Of a stretch of DNA of 34,930 nt, positions 1 through 7,761 are shown piece by piece. The stretch is taken from contig DILB01000022.1 in assembly GCA_002424815.1 (NCBI GenBank), positions 226 through 35,155 on the forward strand. Direction: 5' to 3'. Numbering within the stretch: position 1 is the first letter of the stretch; every line of letters starts with the position of its first letter. The translations under genes and the position numbers were made by a program. The notes beneath the pieces were generated by a model. The model worked only from the letters and a program-made list of their open reading frames with translations. It had not been told where the DNA came from and searched no databases. This DNA comes from Caryophanales bacterium UBA5603 (lineage in GTDB: Bacteria > Bacillota_I > Bacilli_A > Izemoplasmatales > Hujiaoplasmataceae).

Positions 1-686
1 ATACAATTACTTTCAATAGTAATGGTGGTATAGCTGTTAATCCAATCACACAAAATTATGGAACGGCAGTATCTGCACCGACACAACCGACAAGAACGGG
101 TTATACGTTCTCAGGTTGGTATAGTGATATAGATACAATGACACTGTATTCATTTACAACGATGCCAGCACAAAACATAACTTTATACGCAGGATGGACC
201 GTAACTCTTTATACAATCTCTTTCAACAGCAATGGTGGAACAGCGGTCAATCCAATTTCAGCACAAGAAGGAACAGCAATTACAAAACCGACTGATCCAA
301 CAAAGACTGGCTTTGTTTTCGATGGATGGTACACTGATAACAATACCTTTGTAAATCAATTTACCTTCATAACAATGCCTCCTTTAAACCTCACACTTTA
401 CGCTAAGTGGTTAACTCCAGAGCAGTTAGTTCAAAAAACAGTCTCGGATATTCAACAACTAGTACTTAATGGATGGTTTAATAATATCTCGGTTTCAAAT
501 TTAAAAACCGAAACAATGGAAGCAGGTATATTGTTGAGAGTACAGGATATCATCAGTATGTATCCAGGTATTTCAATACAAATTATCAATGGGCAGAGAT
601 CAGGAAGTACTTATATTTTTACATTTACCATTACCTATAGTACCGCACAAGCAACAATTCAGAATGTTAAAGCAACATTCATATAA
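1..686 (+). CDS. InlB B-repeat surface protein, 3' part only (5' end outside window)
   Basis: The reading frame is open from base 3 to the TAA at 684-686, so this is the C-terminal 227 residues of a longer protein. It holds two tandem Listeria-Bacteroides (InlB B, Flg_new) repeats of about 65-70 residues. Each has the signature FNSNGG near its start, a TGYTFSGWY or TGFVFDGWY core, and ends in LYAGW or LYAKW. A non-repeat tail of about 90 residues follows, predicted helical and then strand-rich. Repeats of this type are found in extracellular adhesins and internalin-like proteins, so it is probably secreted or surface-held, but its anchor and N-terminal domains lie outside the window. A lipoprotein gene starts 14 bases after the stop and is probably co-transcribed. 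An internal ATG at 138 is not needed as a start, because the repeat signature continues upstream of it. Confidence 0.85.
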   Translation, partial: TITFNSNGGIAVNPITQNYGTAVSAPTQPTRTGYTFSGWYSDIDTMTLYSFTTMPAQNITLYAGWTVTLYTISFNSNGGTAVNPISAQEGTAITKPTDPTKTGFVFDGWYTDNNTFVNQFTFITMPPLNLTLYAKWLTPEQLVQKTVSDIQQLVLNGWFNNISVSNLKTETMEAGILLRVQDIISMYPGISIQIINGQRSGSTYIFTFTITYSTAQATIQNVKATFI

Positions 687-700
687 AAATGGGGGTTTCT

Positions 701-1693
701 ATGAAAAAATTAATAATGATAGTCATATTTCTTACTGGTTTCATTTTTTTACTTGGCTGTGGCGCTCCTCAAACAGGCAGTTATATTCCTGGGGTTTACT
801 ACGCAGTCGATGCTCAATCACATATTTCTGTGTACATCAATGTTAATCAAGAAGGAGCAATCGACAGCGTTTTGTTCGATCAACCATACAAGTTGACTAC
901 TTTGAATACTCTTGGTGATGAGTATAAATTGTCGAACGGTCATTCTTGGAAAGATGAAGTAACCTTTCTTGCTTCGTATCTAGTACTCCATCAAGGGTGG
1001 GGAGATATCAAATTAGACGTGACAGAAATATCAGGAATGAATTCAATGACTGTACCCGATTATTTTGCGATGATTGATTATCAAGCAAGTCCGTCCAGTC
1101 TTGCGTATTTCACAATGCCTGTAGATGGATTTGTTCTATCATGGAATCTTGCCATCGCGGATGCATCAAACAATAGCCAAGGTATCTTTGAAGGCGTACC
1201 GACGTCTGAAGAATGGCTTATAGCCAACAAACCACCCTATACCTATATTGATGGTGTTTACTATGGAGTTGATGAACAACACGGTTATATCGTTCGAGTC
1301 GTGATAGAGGAAGGCTATATCGTTGATGTGGTGTTTGATGCGATTACGGCGATAAATACCCGCATCATTTGGAATAACAATGGTACACCAGGGGATGCAT
1401 CAGATGATTATCCGATGGTTGAAATCGTATCAATGACGACTAAACAGGCACTGCAAGAAGAATTAGTTCTTATTAGCGGCACGGCTTGGTATGTCCAAGC
1501 AGCAATGATGCGCAATGCAATCATCGATAAGCAAGTTTGGGATCCTGAATGGGAATATGATATTCTTAATGGGCATGAGTATTTTGATTTTACTGATTCA
1601 ATCACAATCGATGCAGTTGCAGGTGTCACATTGGCGATTGAAGGGTTCCGATTGACATTTGAACAAGCAATTTCAAAAGCTATTTTAGACTAA
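701..1693 (+). CDS. Lipoprotein with two FMN-binding-type domains (PplA-like)
   Basis: This is a predicted 330-residue exported lipoprotein. The N-terminus MKKLIMIVIFLTGFIFLLGC ends in the lipobox Cys at residue 20. The ATG at 701 is preferred over the one at 689 because a GGGGG run at 691-695 lies just upstream as ribosome binding site and the signal peptide begins there. The body is an internal duplication. Both halves start with a GVYYAVD or GVYYGVD strand, continue with a VNQEGAIDSVLFD or IEEGYIVDVVFD segment, and have a Trp-containing helix later (SWKDE, AWYVQAAMM). The second half ends with DAVAGVT. This layout matches the FMN_bind family, whose Dxx(S/T)GAT motif carries covalent FMN in PplA-type extracellular electron-transfer lipoproteins. 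Here Ala replaces the Ser/Thr but the Thr remains. The first half has only ISGMNSMT. Flavinylation is therefore possible in the second domain and doubtful in the first. No apbE gene is in the window. Confidence 0.7.
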   Translation: MKKLIMIVIFLTGFIFLLGCGAPQTGSYIPGVYYAVDAQSHISVYINVNQEGAIDSVLFDQPYKLTTLNTLGDEYKLSNGHSWKDEVTFLASYLVLHQGWGDIKLDVTEISGMNSMTVPDYFAMIDYQASPSSLAYFTMPVDGFVLSWNLAIADASNNSQGIFEGVPTSEEWLIANKPPYTYIDGVYYGVDEQHGYIVRVVIEEGYIVDVVFDAITAINTRIIWNNNGTPGDASDDYPMVEIVSMTTKQALQEELVLISGTAWYVQAAMMRNAIIDKQVWDPEWEYDILNGHEYFDFTDSITIDAVAGVTLAIEGFRLTFEQAISKAILD

Positions 1694-1756
1694 ATAATAA
1701 TAGTAATGCGAATATAAGTTAGCCCCATTTAGCAAACAAATGAAATTAAAAAAAGA

Positions 1757-1793
1757 GATACCAGTAGTAATAAAATACTAGTATCTTTTTTTT
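1757..1793 (+). terminator. Intrinsic terminator after the FMN-binding lipoprotein gene
   Basis: The arms GATACCAGTA and TACTAGTATC pair with one internal mismatch around a loop of about 9 bases, followed by eight T at 1786-1793. Confidence 0.75.
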
Positions 1794-1835
1794 GAGGAAG
1801 TTATGATTAATTTTAGAAAATAATATGATTAGATG

Positions 1836-2852
1836 TTAACGGAGGAAGGTTTTTATGCTTCCTAATCCATTTTTTGATTCAATTTCAACATATGAACCAC
1901 TAATTAAGGTAAATGTTGGAGCTATATGACCGAAATCAGCATCCATAATGAGCGGGATTTTTAAATCACTTAATAGATCTTTTGTTGTTTGATAGGGGTC
2001 TAAATCAATGATTGGTGTTGCATTTAAGTGTCTGCCAAAGATAATCCCTTTAGTATAAGTGAACCAACCAGCTTCTTTTAGTTGCCACAAGGCTCGTTTA
2101 AGCCCAAAGAGATTTAAATCACATGCTTCGATAAACCAAATAATACCATCATCCTGATACTGATTGATAAACTGGTGGATGCAATCATATTGAGTTCCTA
2201 AGTGAGATAGTAAAATATCTAAACAACCACCAATGAAACGACCGGACATTCTTATTTCTGTTTCATTAGATAGATGAATCCATTTCGTCGTTTCAGTCAA
2301 TACATAACCGTCCAATGGATTAGCTTGAAGGACATTTTTGGCTTCAAAGAGTTTAAAATTTTCTTGATAATTTCTTACGCCGGTAATTATTTCAATGGCC
2401 TGAATTAGTGAATCATCCCAATGAGTGCGTCCGAATTCGGGGATATGTTGCCCATAGAGTGATGCTGTATCTAGAAGGGTATTCATCAATAGCGTTAAGT
2501 GGGTATTATCTGAATAGCCCATCACGTATTTTGGCGGATAATTTTTTAAATCATCAAAATCGATGAAGGGTAAAATTTCCATCAACCACTCACCACCTCC
2601 GACACTCCATAAAAAATCAATATTTGGATTTTTATAGAGATTTGTAAAGGCAGCAGCACGAGCTTCTTTTGGAGCGCTCGCTCCTTGATAATAACCAAAA
2701 ATGTCACCTTCTATGACGAAATGAAATCCGAGCGATTGTAGTTTAATGATTGCTGATTCAAGTCGTTTTTTATAAGGATCTGTGTTTGCTCCAAAACTAC
2801 CTGCGAACAAGCCGATGGTACCATTCAATTTTAAAAAAGGAGGATATTTCAT
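1836..2852 (-). CDS. S66 peptidase: LD-carboxypeptidase / MccF-like
   Basis: This 338-residue protein belongs to serine peptidase family S66, cytoplasmic enzymes that either trim the L,D-bonded D-Ala of murein tetrapeptides (LdcA) or cleave and detoxify microcin C-type peptide nucleotides (MccF). The nucleophile Ser lies in VMGYSDNTHL, preceded by the glycine-rich WSVGGGEW. The other expected catalytic residues are the Glu in WFIEACD and the His in DFGHIAPTFTL near the C-terminus. The length is normal for the family. No signal peptide is seen. The ATG at 2852 has a GGGTG ribosome site about 6 bases upstream. The GH17 gene lies 121 bases upstream on the same strand. Sequence alone does not separate LdcA from MccF. 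The peptidoglycan role assumes a cell wall, which is uncertain for the suggested lineage. Confidence 0.85.
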   Translation of the reverse strand: MKYPPFLKLNGTIGLFAGSFGANTDPYKKRLESAIIKLQSLGFHFVIEGDIFGYYQGASAPKEARAAAFTNLYKNPNIDFLWSVGGGEWLMEILPFIDFDDLKNYPPKYVMGYSDNTHLTLLMNTLLDTASLYGQHIPEFGRTHWDDSLIQAIEIITGVRNYQENFKLFEAKNVLQANPLDGYVLTETTKWIHLSNETEIRMSGRFIGGCLDILLSHLGTQYDCIHQFINQYQDDGIIWFIEACDLNLFGLKRALWQLKEAGWFTYTKGIIFGRHLNATPIIDLDPYQTTKDLLSDLKIPLIMDADFGHIAPTFTLISGSYVEIESKNGLGSIKTFLR

Positions 2853-2973
2853 GTCATCACCCAGATTAATATTTCTTGTGAAAATGAAATCTAAGAAAAT
2901 TATCTTTGTAACCTAGATTGATCAATTTTAATTAGTTTATATACTGATTTAATACGTTTTTTAGATTTATTTT

Positions 2974-3882
2974 TTAGAATTTATAGACTCCCTTATTATC
3001 CCATAAACCCCAATATGCTCCATATTCTCCTTCTTCATCGGATTTCCATGATTCGTCAAATGATGAGAAGTAGAAGACATTGATATTGTTCGAATTGGCC
3101 CATTCGTATGTTTCAACGAAATATCGAGCAGCGTTTTCAAAGGAGGGTAGAGCTTCACCATAGGAGTCACCTTTGGTTGGCCATCCGGTTTCGCTAATGA
3201 TGACTTCTTTATCTTTAGCTGCTTTTTTAACAAAGGCATACATTTCTTTCATATAGCTAATGGCATAATTATAATTACAGCGTTCCCAAAATGGATAACA
3301 ATTAGCAAAAACAACATCACAAACATCCAATAATTCAGGTTCATTTACGAACGTATAATAGGCATCTGCATAGCCAACAGGGACATTCGGAACAGCTTCT
3401 TTGAATTGTTTGATATAACTAATTAACAATTCTAAGGAAATGTCTTCTCTTAACATGACCTCATTACCAATCGCAACCATATCGGCGTTGCCTTCTTTCG
3501 CTAGGCGAATAACATTATCAAGTTCTGCTTCATTCATCTCAATATTTTCGCCAATCCATGCGCCAACAAGCGTTTTAAGTTCGTTCTTTTTTGCAATCGG
3601 CGCAATTGCTTCATTGCCCAAAGTACATGAAAATGTGCGGATCCATTGGACGTAAGGTTTGACGATAGACAATCTATTTTCAATCTGTTCGGGTGAAATC
3701 CAATCGAATTGTCCTGGATTTTGATTATCAATATAGGGGCTAAAACTGATGCCATAGATTTTTTCATTTAAAAGATGTTTAATTTTAAGTTTTAATCCCT
3801 CAATCGATTCTTTGTCGGTGGATGATAAACCAAGTTTTTTTCGATCGACCAATAAATAATTCGTTTTGACTTTGCTTGACAT
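2974..3882 (-). CDS. Glycoside hydrolase family 17 endo-beta-1,3-glucanase-like
   Basis: This 302-residue TIM-barrel glycosidase of family GH17 is predicted to cleave beta-1,3-glucan (laminarin-type) chains with retention. It has the two family landmarks in the right order: the acid/base Glu in MVAIGNEVMLR and the nucleophile Glu in VIISETGWPTKGD. Aromatic segments typical of the substrate cleft follow (VFYFSSFDESWK, YGAYWGLWD). The N-terminus (MSSKVKTNYLLVDRKK) has no signal peptide, so the enzyme is predicted to be intracellular and would act on imported oligosaccharides. The start is well supported by GGAGG shortly before the ATG at 3882. A second predicted beta-1,3-glucanase, of family GH16, lies at 16357-17064 and also lacks a signal peptide. 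The exact substrate linkage is not proved. Confidence 0.85.
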   Translation of the reverse strand: MSSKVKTNYLLVDRKKLGLSSTDKESIEGLKLKIKHLLNEKIYGISFSPYIDNQNPGQFDWISPEQIENRLSIVKPYVQWIRTFSCTLGNEAIAPIAKKNELKTLVGAWIGENIEMNEAELDNVIRLAKEGNADMVAIGNEVMLREDISLELLISYIKQFKEAVPNVPVGYADAYYTFVNEPELLDVCDVVFANCYPFWERCNYNYAISYMKEMYAFVKKAAKDKEVIISETGWPTKGDSYGEALPSFENAARYFVETYEWANSNNINVFYFSSFDESWKSDEEGEYGAYWGLWDNKGVYKF

Positions 3883-4336
3883 ATTTTAGCCTCCATCGTT
3901 AATATTTGAGGCAATTATATCATGCTTCGTTTATGAAACTCCACCTATTTCATTGAAGATGTTCAAAAAATGATACAAAAACTCAGATGTATAATCTTTG
4001 ACTTAAAAATATATTAAATCTAAGACATATTTTTTAAATTATATAAATATCTATAGAATATTTACATTAATTAAGATTGTGCTCAAATTTAAAAAAAATT
4101 TTAATACAAAAAAGTCAAACAATAATTATAACATTGACTTGATACGGCGTTTACAATTCAAAAAACAAAAATATTCAGTTAATATTCGGTATGGAAATAT
4201 TTTTTAATGGTGTAGTATTGTTTAAAATAGTGTGATAAAATGATAAAAAACTACACTATGAAATTCACATAAGATAGTAACTCTGTGTAATTACCATCAA
4301 AATAAAATTTTTATGTTAAGCGAGGATTCTATCAAA
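3883..4336. other. 454-bp AT-rich intergenic region with inverted repeats
   Basis: No gene is seen between the divergent GH17 and LRR-lipoprotein genes. It contains the GH17 promoter, a perfect 7-bp inverted repeat AAGTCAA/TTGACTT (4112-4118 and 4134-4140), and inverted copies of a GTGTAGT / ATAGTGT motif at 4210-4216, 4227-4233 and 4250-4259. The last group lies 80-130 bases before the lipoprotein start and could be an operator or a 5' hairpin. Confidence 0.5.
3914..3919 (-). promoter_or_regulatory. Extended -10 promoter of the GH17 gene
   Basis: On the minus strand the bases read TGATATAAT, an extended -10 hexamer about 30 bases before the ATG. The -35 region is weak. Confidence 0.5.
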
Positions 4337-5542
4337 ATGAAATCAAAATCGTATTATAAAGTAACAATGAGTTTTGTTGTGATGGTTTTAATGCTATTTT
4401 TAAATGGGTGTGGCTTTATTGATTCACTGGATTTGATTAAAGAGATTAGTTTTGATTCAAATTTTGGAACACCTGTAGAGTCCATAAAAGGATTTGCAGG
4501 AAAGAAAATCGAAGAACCAAGTTCTCCAACGAAAGAACATTATATATTTTCTGGATGGTATATTGATCAAGAATTTACTGAAAAATTTGTCTTTGATAAA
4601 CTACCAAGTGATCATATTATTCTGTATGCTAAGTGGGATGGTACCATCCATGAGACGCCTGAAGGCTTGAGACTATTATTAAAAGATGATGGTTTTTATG
4701 GAATCGAGAGTTATGTTGGAACGAATCCAATTTTAATCGTTCCTGAATCATACAATGGCATATCGATTACAAGTGTTGAAATTTTAGCTTTTAAAGGCAA
4801 CCATATCATTGAAAGCATAACCTTGCCAAAGACGATTACATTACTCAGATACGGATCATTTTTTTCCGCTAATTACTTGACATATTTCATGATACCCAGC
4901 AGCGTTACTCACATGGAAGAAGAAGTTTTTTTTAATTGTGTGAGTTTGAGTGAAATTGAGTTCGAAACAGGTAGTCAACTTACCGTTATTGGAGATAGGA
5001 CTTTTTATGGTGCCAGCGCTTTGATATCGATTACTATTCCTGAATCCGTTCAAGTGATTGGGGATTTTGCTTTTGCAGAATGTGCATTGCTAAGATACGT
5101 GATATTCGACTCTAATGAAGTACTAACTTCGATAGGAGAATGCGCATTTATTGAAACCAATCTACGATTCATCTTTATTCCACCTTCTGTTACTACCATT
5201 AAATTCCATGCTTTTGATATAAGTAAGTTTTCTACTATTATATATGTCAAATCTGAAACCCACCCATCCGGCTGGGATGAGCATTTTTTTGACGGAATGG
5301 CTGAAGTCGAATGGGGATCTACCAGGAAATTAATTTATATGACTTATGCAAAACCGGATGGTCAAATCTTATTTGTAAAACCTGCTGCATCAGGAACGAC
5401 TATCGTTTTCACCTATCCGGATAGTTCAGAAGGTTGGTTCCAAGGCTATTATTTTGATCAAGAACTGACCCTGCTTTTTACGTTGACAACCCATCCGAAT
5501 GAATCCTATACCGTTTATGCAAAATTAGTGGATTTAAACTAA
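4337..5542 (+). CDS. Lipoprotein with InlB repeat and BspA-type leucine-rich repeats
   Basis: This 401-residue predicted surface lipoprotein starts at the ATG at 4337 (MKSKSYYK...), which has GAGGA at 4322-4326 ten bases upstream; the upstream in-frame ATG at 4313 has no such site. A hydrophobic signal peptide ends in the lipobox LFLNGC. One InlB B-repeat follows (FDSNFGTP ... YIFSGWY ... LYAKW). Next comes a block of BspA/TpLRR repeats (LRR_5), with repeated units such as VEILAFKG, SITLPKTI, MIPSSVTHM, IGDRTFYG, ITIPESVQVIGDFAF, ECAFIE and IPPSVTTI. A second, divergent B-repeat-like segment ends in TVYAKL. Such proteins usually mediate adhesion or ligand binding at the cell surface. The ligand cannot be predicted. 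The combination resembles the first gene in the window in its use of B-repeats, though no operon links them. Confidence 0.85.
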   Translation: MKSKSYYKVTMSFVVMVLMLFLNGCGFIDSLDLIKEISFDSNFGTPVESIKGFAGKKIEEPSSPTKEHYIFSGWYIDQEFTEKFVFDKLPSDHIILYAKWDGTIHETPEGLRLLLKDDGFYGIESYVGTNPILIVPESYNGISITSVEILAFKGNHIIESITLPKTITLLRYGSFFSANYLTYFMIPSSVTHMEEEVFFNCVSLSEIEFETGSQLTVIGDRTFYGASALISITIPESVQVIGDFAFAECALLRYVIFDSNEVLTSIGECAFIETNLRFIFIPPSVTTIKFHAFDISKFSTIIYVKSETHPSGWDEHFFDGMAEVEWGSTRKLIYMTYAKPDGQILFVKPAASGTTIVFTYPDSSEGWFQGYYFDQELTLLFTLTTHPNESYTVYAKLVDLN

Positions 5543-5580
5543 GAAAGCAAATTATCAATGATACTCATTTAGAAAACTGT

Positions 5581-5715
5581 TGTCTCAATAAAGTGCACCC
5601 TATTTTAGGTATATAAAAAAAGGATAAACAAACTGAAACTAGAAGAAAATCAATCTTTCTAGTTTTATTGTTCTTTATCCTACAATCCAGTTAGATTTGA
5701 TTTTTTAATGAGACA
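5581..5715. repeat. Nested inverted-repeat element with TGTCTCA ends (MITE-like or IS remnant)
   Basis: The 135-bp segment begins with TGTCTCAATAAA and ends with a matching TGAGACA (5709-5715). Inside is a long imperfect hairpin with arms at 5622-5643 and 5657-5680: GGATAAA pairs with TTTATCC and AAACTAGAA with TTCTAGTTT. It has no coding potential. No target-site duplication is obvious. It could be a miniature transposable element, the joined ends of a lost insertion sequence, or simply a large transcription-stop hairpin for the upstream lipoprotein gene. Confidence 0.5.
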
Positions 5716-6060
5716 TGAATAAGTTAAGTTATCCACAAAGGAGGGAAACACAGTTAGCTAGTGTTAATTGATGTTGGTTAGTTTTTTTTTGGTAATATAT
5801 GCAAGGTTTCTTGGATTTTTCAAGATGCTTATGGATCCCTTATCTCAACAGAGGCTCAAAATGTAAAGCAATACGAAACAAAATTTTTGCTTTAACTCAT
5901 TCCCTATAATAGAATCAATCGAAGAACCTTGTTCAAGAAGTCCGATTATTTTTACAAAGCAAAGCATTTGTCATCAAACCTCAAAGAATAATCATCTGGA
6001 GTTCGTTCAGATGATCTTTTAATAAAAAAAGACCGTCGCAGCGGTCTTTTTATGGATTTT
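5716..6060. other. 345-bp intergenic region without a supported gene
   Basis: No ORF is supported in this stretch. It contains a ribosome-site-like AAAGGAGGG near 5747 with no coding frame behind it. It also has a perfect 8-bp hairpin ATCATCTG/CAGATGAT (5991-5998 and 6008-6015) followed by CTTTT, which may be a plus-strand terminator left from a vanished gene. It ends with the terminator of the minus-strand gene that follows. Confidence 0.45.
6024..6051 (-). terminator. Intrinsic terminator of the sigma/anti-sigma operon
   Basis: A GACCG/CGGTC stem (6031-6046) is flanked by A-runs and T-runs so that on the minus strand it is followed by seven T. It lies just after the TGA at 6061-6063. The symmetry means it could also stop plus-strand transcription. 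Confidence 0.8.
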
Positions 6061-7155
6061 TCAGAGCAGGGAACCAAACGGGTCCTCTTTAGGGTTTGAA
6101 ATAATACGGTTCTTATCCACAACTTTCGTCTGTTCGTTCGAAGTGATTGTGTAGCGGTAGTACACGGTTTGATCCGACAAATTTTCATATAGTTCAATCG
6201 TGAATTCGCCTTGTTCGTCCTGATTGATGCCGTCAATCGCATAGGTTCCCTTCAGTTTGGATTTTAAATCGTCTTCTTCCCATTTAATCTCAAAGACGAT
6301 TGATTCGTCTGATAACTTTGTCTCGACGATTATTTTTGCTTCATCATTTTCGAATTCCAACTTGATTATACTTTCATGAATCAGAACTCCGTTTTCGACG
6401 ATACGGGTTTCAATCGTTTGTTCTTCGGATTCAACCACCATTTCGGTTTCGACGTATGTATTTGAGACATCGGAAGAATCATAGGAGCGGATTGTCCATT
6501 TGGTTTCGTTTTCTTGGATTTCTAGTTTGCCGGTGAAGTCGAAGACATCCTCTTCGATGACGACGATGCCAGAGATTTCTGAGGCCTCTTCGTTGATTGA
6601 ATCGATGTTGTAGTAGAGATCAAACACCTTATCGATGCCAGACAAGGTCGGCGCGGTCGAACGCAGGAAGTGTTCGTATCCTTCGCGGTCGCTATTTAGC
6701 GGAACAGCCTTGTAGCCTCCATTTTCAGAGAAGGCGGTTTCAAGGGCACCGACATATCGATGAATCCAATCAAGATGAGTATCGACCATAAACACCGGAT
6801 TCGACAGGCGGAAAGCTAGCTTTGTGATGCCACCATAACCCATCGAGAACGAGAGGTTCGTGGCGGTAATCAAGGGATTAGCAAGGGTGGTTTCATCAAC
6901 TTGCAAAAGGTTTTCACCCGTTGTAATTGTGTTGTTTGTTGTGGTCGTTTGCTGTGTGGGAATCCAGCCCTTGAACACCGCGGTCAAGAGCACGACTACG
7001 AAGAGTGCCATCACCGCTATAACTCGTTGTAGCGAGAAACCGATGGTACGTCGGGTGCTTTTCGGAAGCAGTTCTTCCCAATAGAGCTTGGGAGGTTTAT
7101 TTGGCACCACGGCACGAAATTCGTCGCGGATTTTTTTCTTAAGGTTGAATTTCAA
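6061..7155 (-). CDS. Membrane protein, putative anti-sigma factor of the adjacent ECF sigma
   Basis: This 364-residue single-pass protein has a basic cytoplasmic N-terminus of about 40 residues, one membrane segment (about residues 43-61), a Thr-rich linker and a large extracytoplasmic domain. It begins at a TTG (7153-7155 on the minus strand) with AAGGAGG about 9 bases upstream, and overlaps the sigma-factor gene by 17 bases, so the two are probably translationally coupled. Position and topology are those of an anti-sigma factor. No HxxxCxxC zinc anti-sigma motif or known RsgI domain is visible, so the role is inferred from context. The outer domain from about residue 190 (ISGIVVIEEDVFDFTGKLEI) matches the lipoprotein encoded at 7762-8796 (ISGLLVI...SGKKEI) in spacing and sequence. 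Base composition is richer in G+C than the rest of the window. Confidence 0.65.
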   Translation of the reverse strand: MKFNLKKKIRDEFRAVVPNKPPKLYWEELLPKSTRRTIGFSLQRVIAVMALFVVVLLTAVFKGWIPTQQTTTTNNTITTGENLLQVDETTLANPLITATNLSFSMGYGGITKLAFRLSNPVFMVDTHLDWIHRYVGALETAFSENGGYKAVPLNSDREGYEHFLRSTAPTLSGIDKVFDLYYNIDSINEEASEISGIVVIEEDVFDFTGKLEIQENETKWTIRSYDSSDVSNTYVETEMVVESEEQTIETRIVENGVLIHESIIKLEFENDEAKIIVETKLSDESIVFEIKWEEDDLKSKLKGTYAIDGINQDEQGEFTIELYENLSDQTVYYRYTITSNEQTKVVDKNRIISNPKEDPFGSLL

Positions 7156-7678
7156 TGTCGAGTTCCTCCTTTGCAGCTTTTTTTATTTTCTGCATGGCTT
7201 GATGATAAAGCCAAGCGATGGTTCCAGCGGGTTTGTCAAACAGTCGTGCAATCTCCTTGTGGGTCATGCGGTCGACGATCTTGAGGAGAACAATCTGACG
7301 CTCTTCGTCAGATAACACCTTAAGATAGTGTTCAGCTTCCATTTGATGCTCGCTTCGGTTAGCTTGAAGATCCGGAATGATTGCTGTATCGATATCTTTA
7401 AGATGCACGATGCGGCGCTCTTTTCGGTAGTGATCAATTGCTGTACGTTTAGCAATCGTGAGCAGCCAGGTTGTGAACTGCGAAGAGCCATCGTAGCTTG
7501 GCAGGGCCTTGACCATCTTGAGATAGGTATCCTGCATCAAATCTTCGGTGTCGTCTTTATCCTTGACAATGGCGTAAATGATTGAATAGACGGCGTATTT
7601 GGTCGCATGGTAAAGTGTTTCGAAGGCCGATTCATCTTGGGCCAGTATCCGTTGGATGAGTCTTCTGTAGTCGGGCAT
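7139..7678 (-). CDS. ECF-family RNA polymerase sigma factor
   Basis: This 179-residue sigma-70 protein has only regions 2 and 4, the ECF layout. Region 2 spans about residues 15-90, with DTEDLMQDTYLKMVKALP (2.2) and FTTWLLTIAKRTAIDHYRK (2.3/2.4). Region 4 spans about 118-168, with LSDEERQIVLLKIVDRMTHK and a helix-turn-helix KEIARLFDKPAGTIAWLYHQ. The two are joined by a linker of about 25 residues. It is expected to direct transcription in response to an envelope signal. The downstream overlapping gene encodes a membrane protein likely to hold it in check. The upstream gene encodes a lipoprotein related to that protein's outer domain. It has its own vegetative-type promoter (TTGCCA/TATAAT) and an AAGGAAAGG ribosome site before the ATG at 7678, so basal expression does not depend on the lipoprotein gene. 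Confidence 0.9.
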   Translation of the reverse strand: MPDYRRLIQRILAQDESAFETLYHATKYAVYSIIYAIVKDKDDTEDLMQDTYLKMVKALPSYDGSSQFTTWLLTIAKRTAIDHYRKERRIVHLKDIDTAIIPDLQANRSEHQMEAEHYLKVLSDEERQIVLLKIVDRMTHKEIARLFDKPAGTIAWLYHQAMQKIKKAAKEELDIEIQP

Positions 7679-7710
7679 GAAGTGTTTTCCTTTCCTTGCG
7701 ACATGCCCTC

Positions 7711-7739
7711 ATTATAGCGCAATGCTTCTTCTATGGCAA
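7711..7739 (-). promoter_or_regulatory. SigA-type promoter of the ECF sigma gene
   Basis: On the minus strand, TTGCCA (7734-7739) is separated by exactly 17 bases from TATAAT (7711-7716), about 33 bases before the ATG. Confidence 0.8.
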
Positions 7740-7761
7740 GGACGCAGTATGAATCGAGGGG

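Noticed and set aside
2836..2846. AAAGGAGGA on the plus strand near 2840
   Set aside because: It looks like a ribosome site followed by ATG at 2851, but lies inside the start of the minus-strand S66 gene and the plus frame is short.
5716..5990. Possible relic of a transposase or other gene
   Set aside because: Three-frame reading gives only short disjointed stretches with stops and no recognisable motif, so it is not called a pseudogene.
5952..6242. Minus-strand ORF crossing the terminator at 6024-6051
   Set aside because: It runs through the hairpin and overlaps the membrane-protein gene in another frame; the product is basic with no family features.
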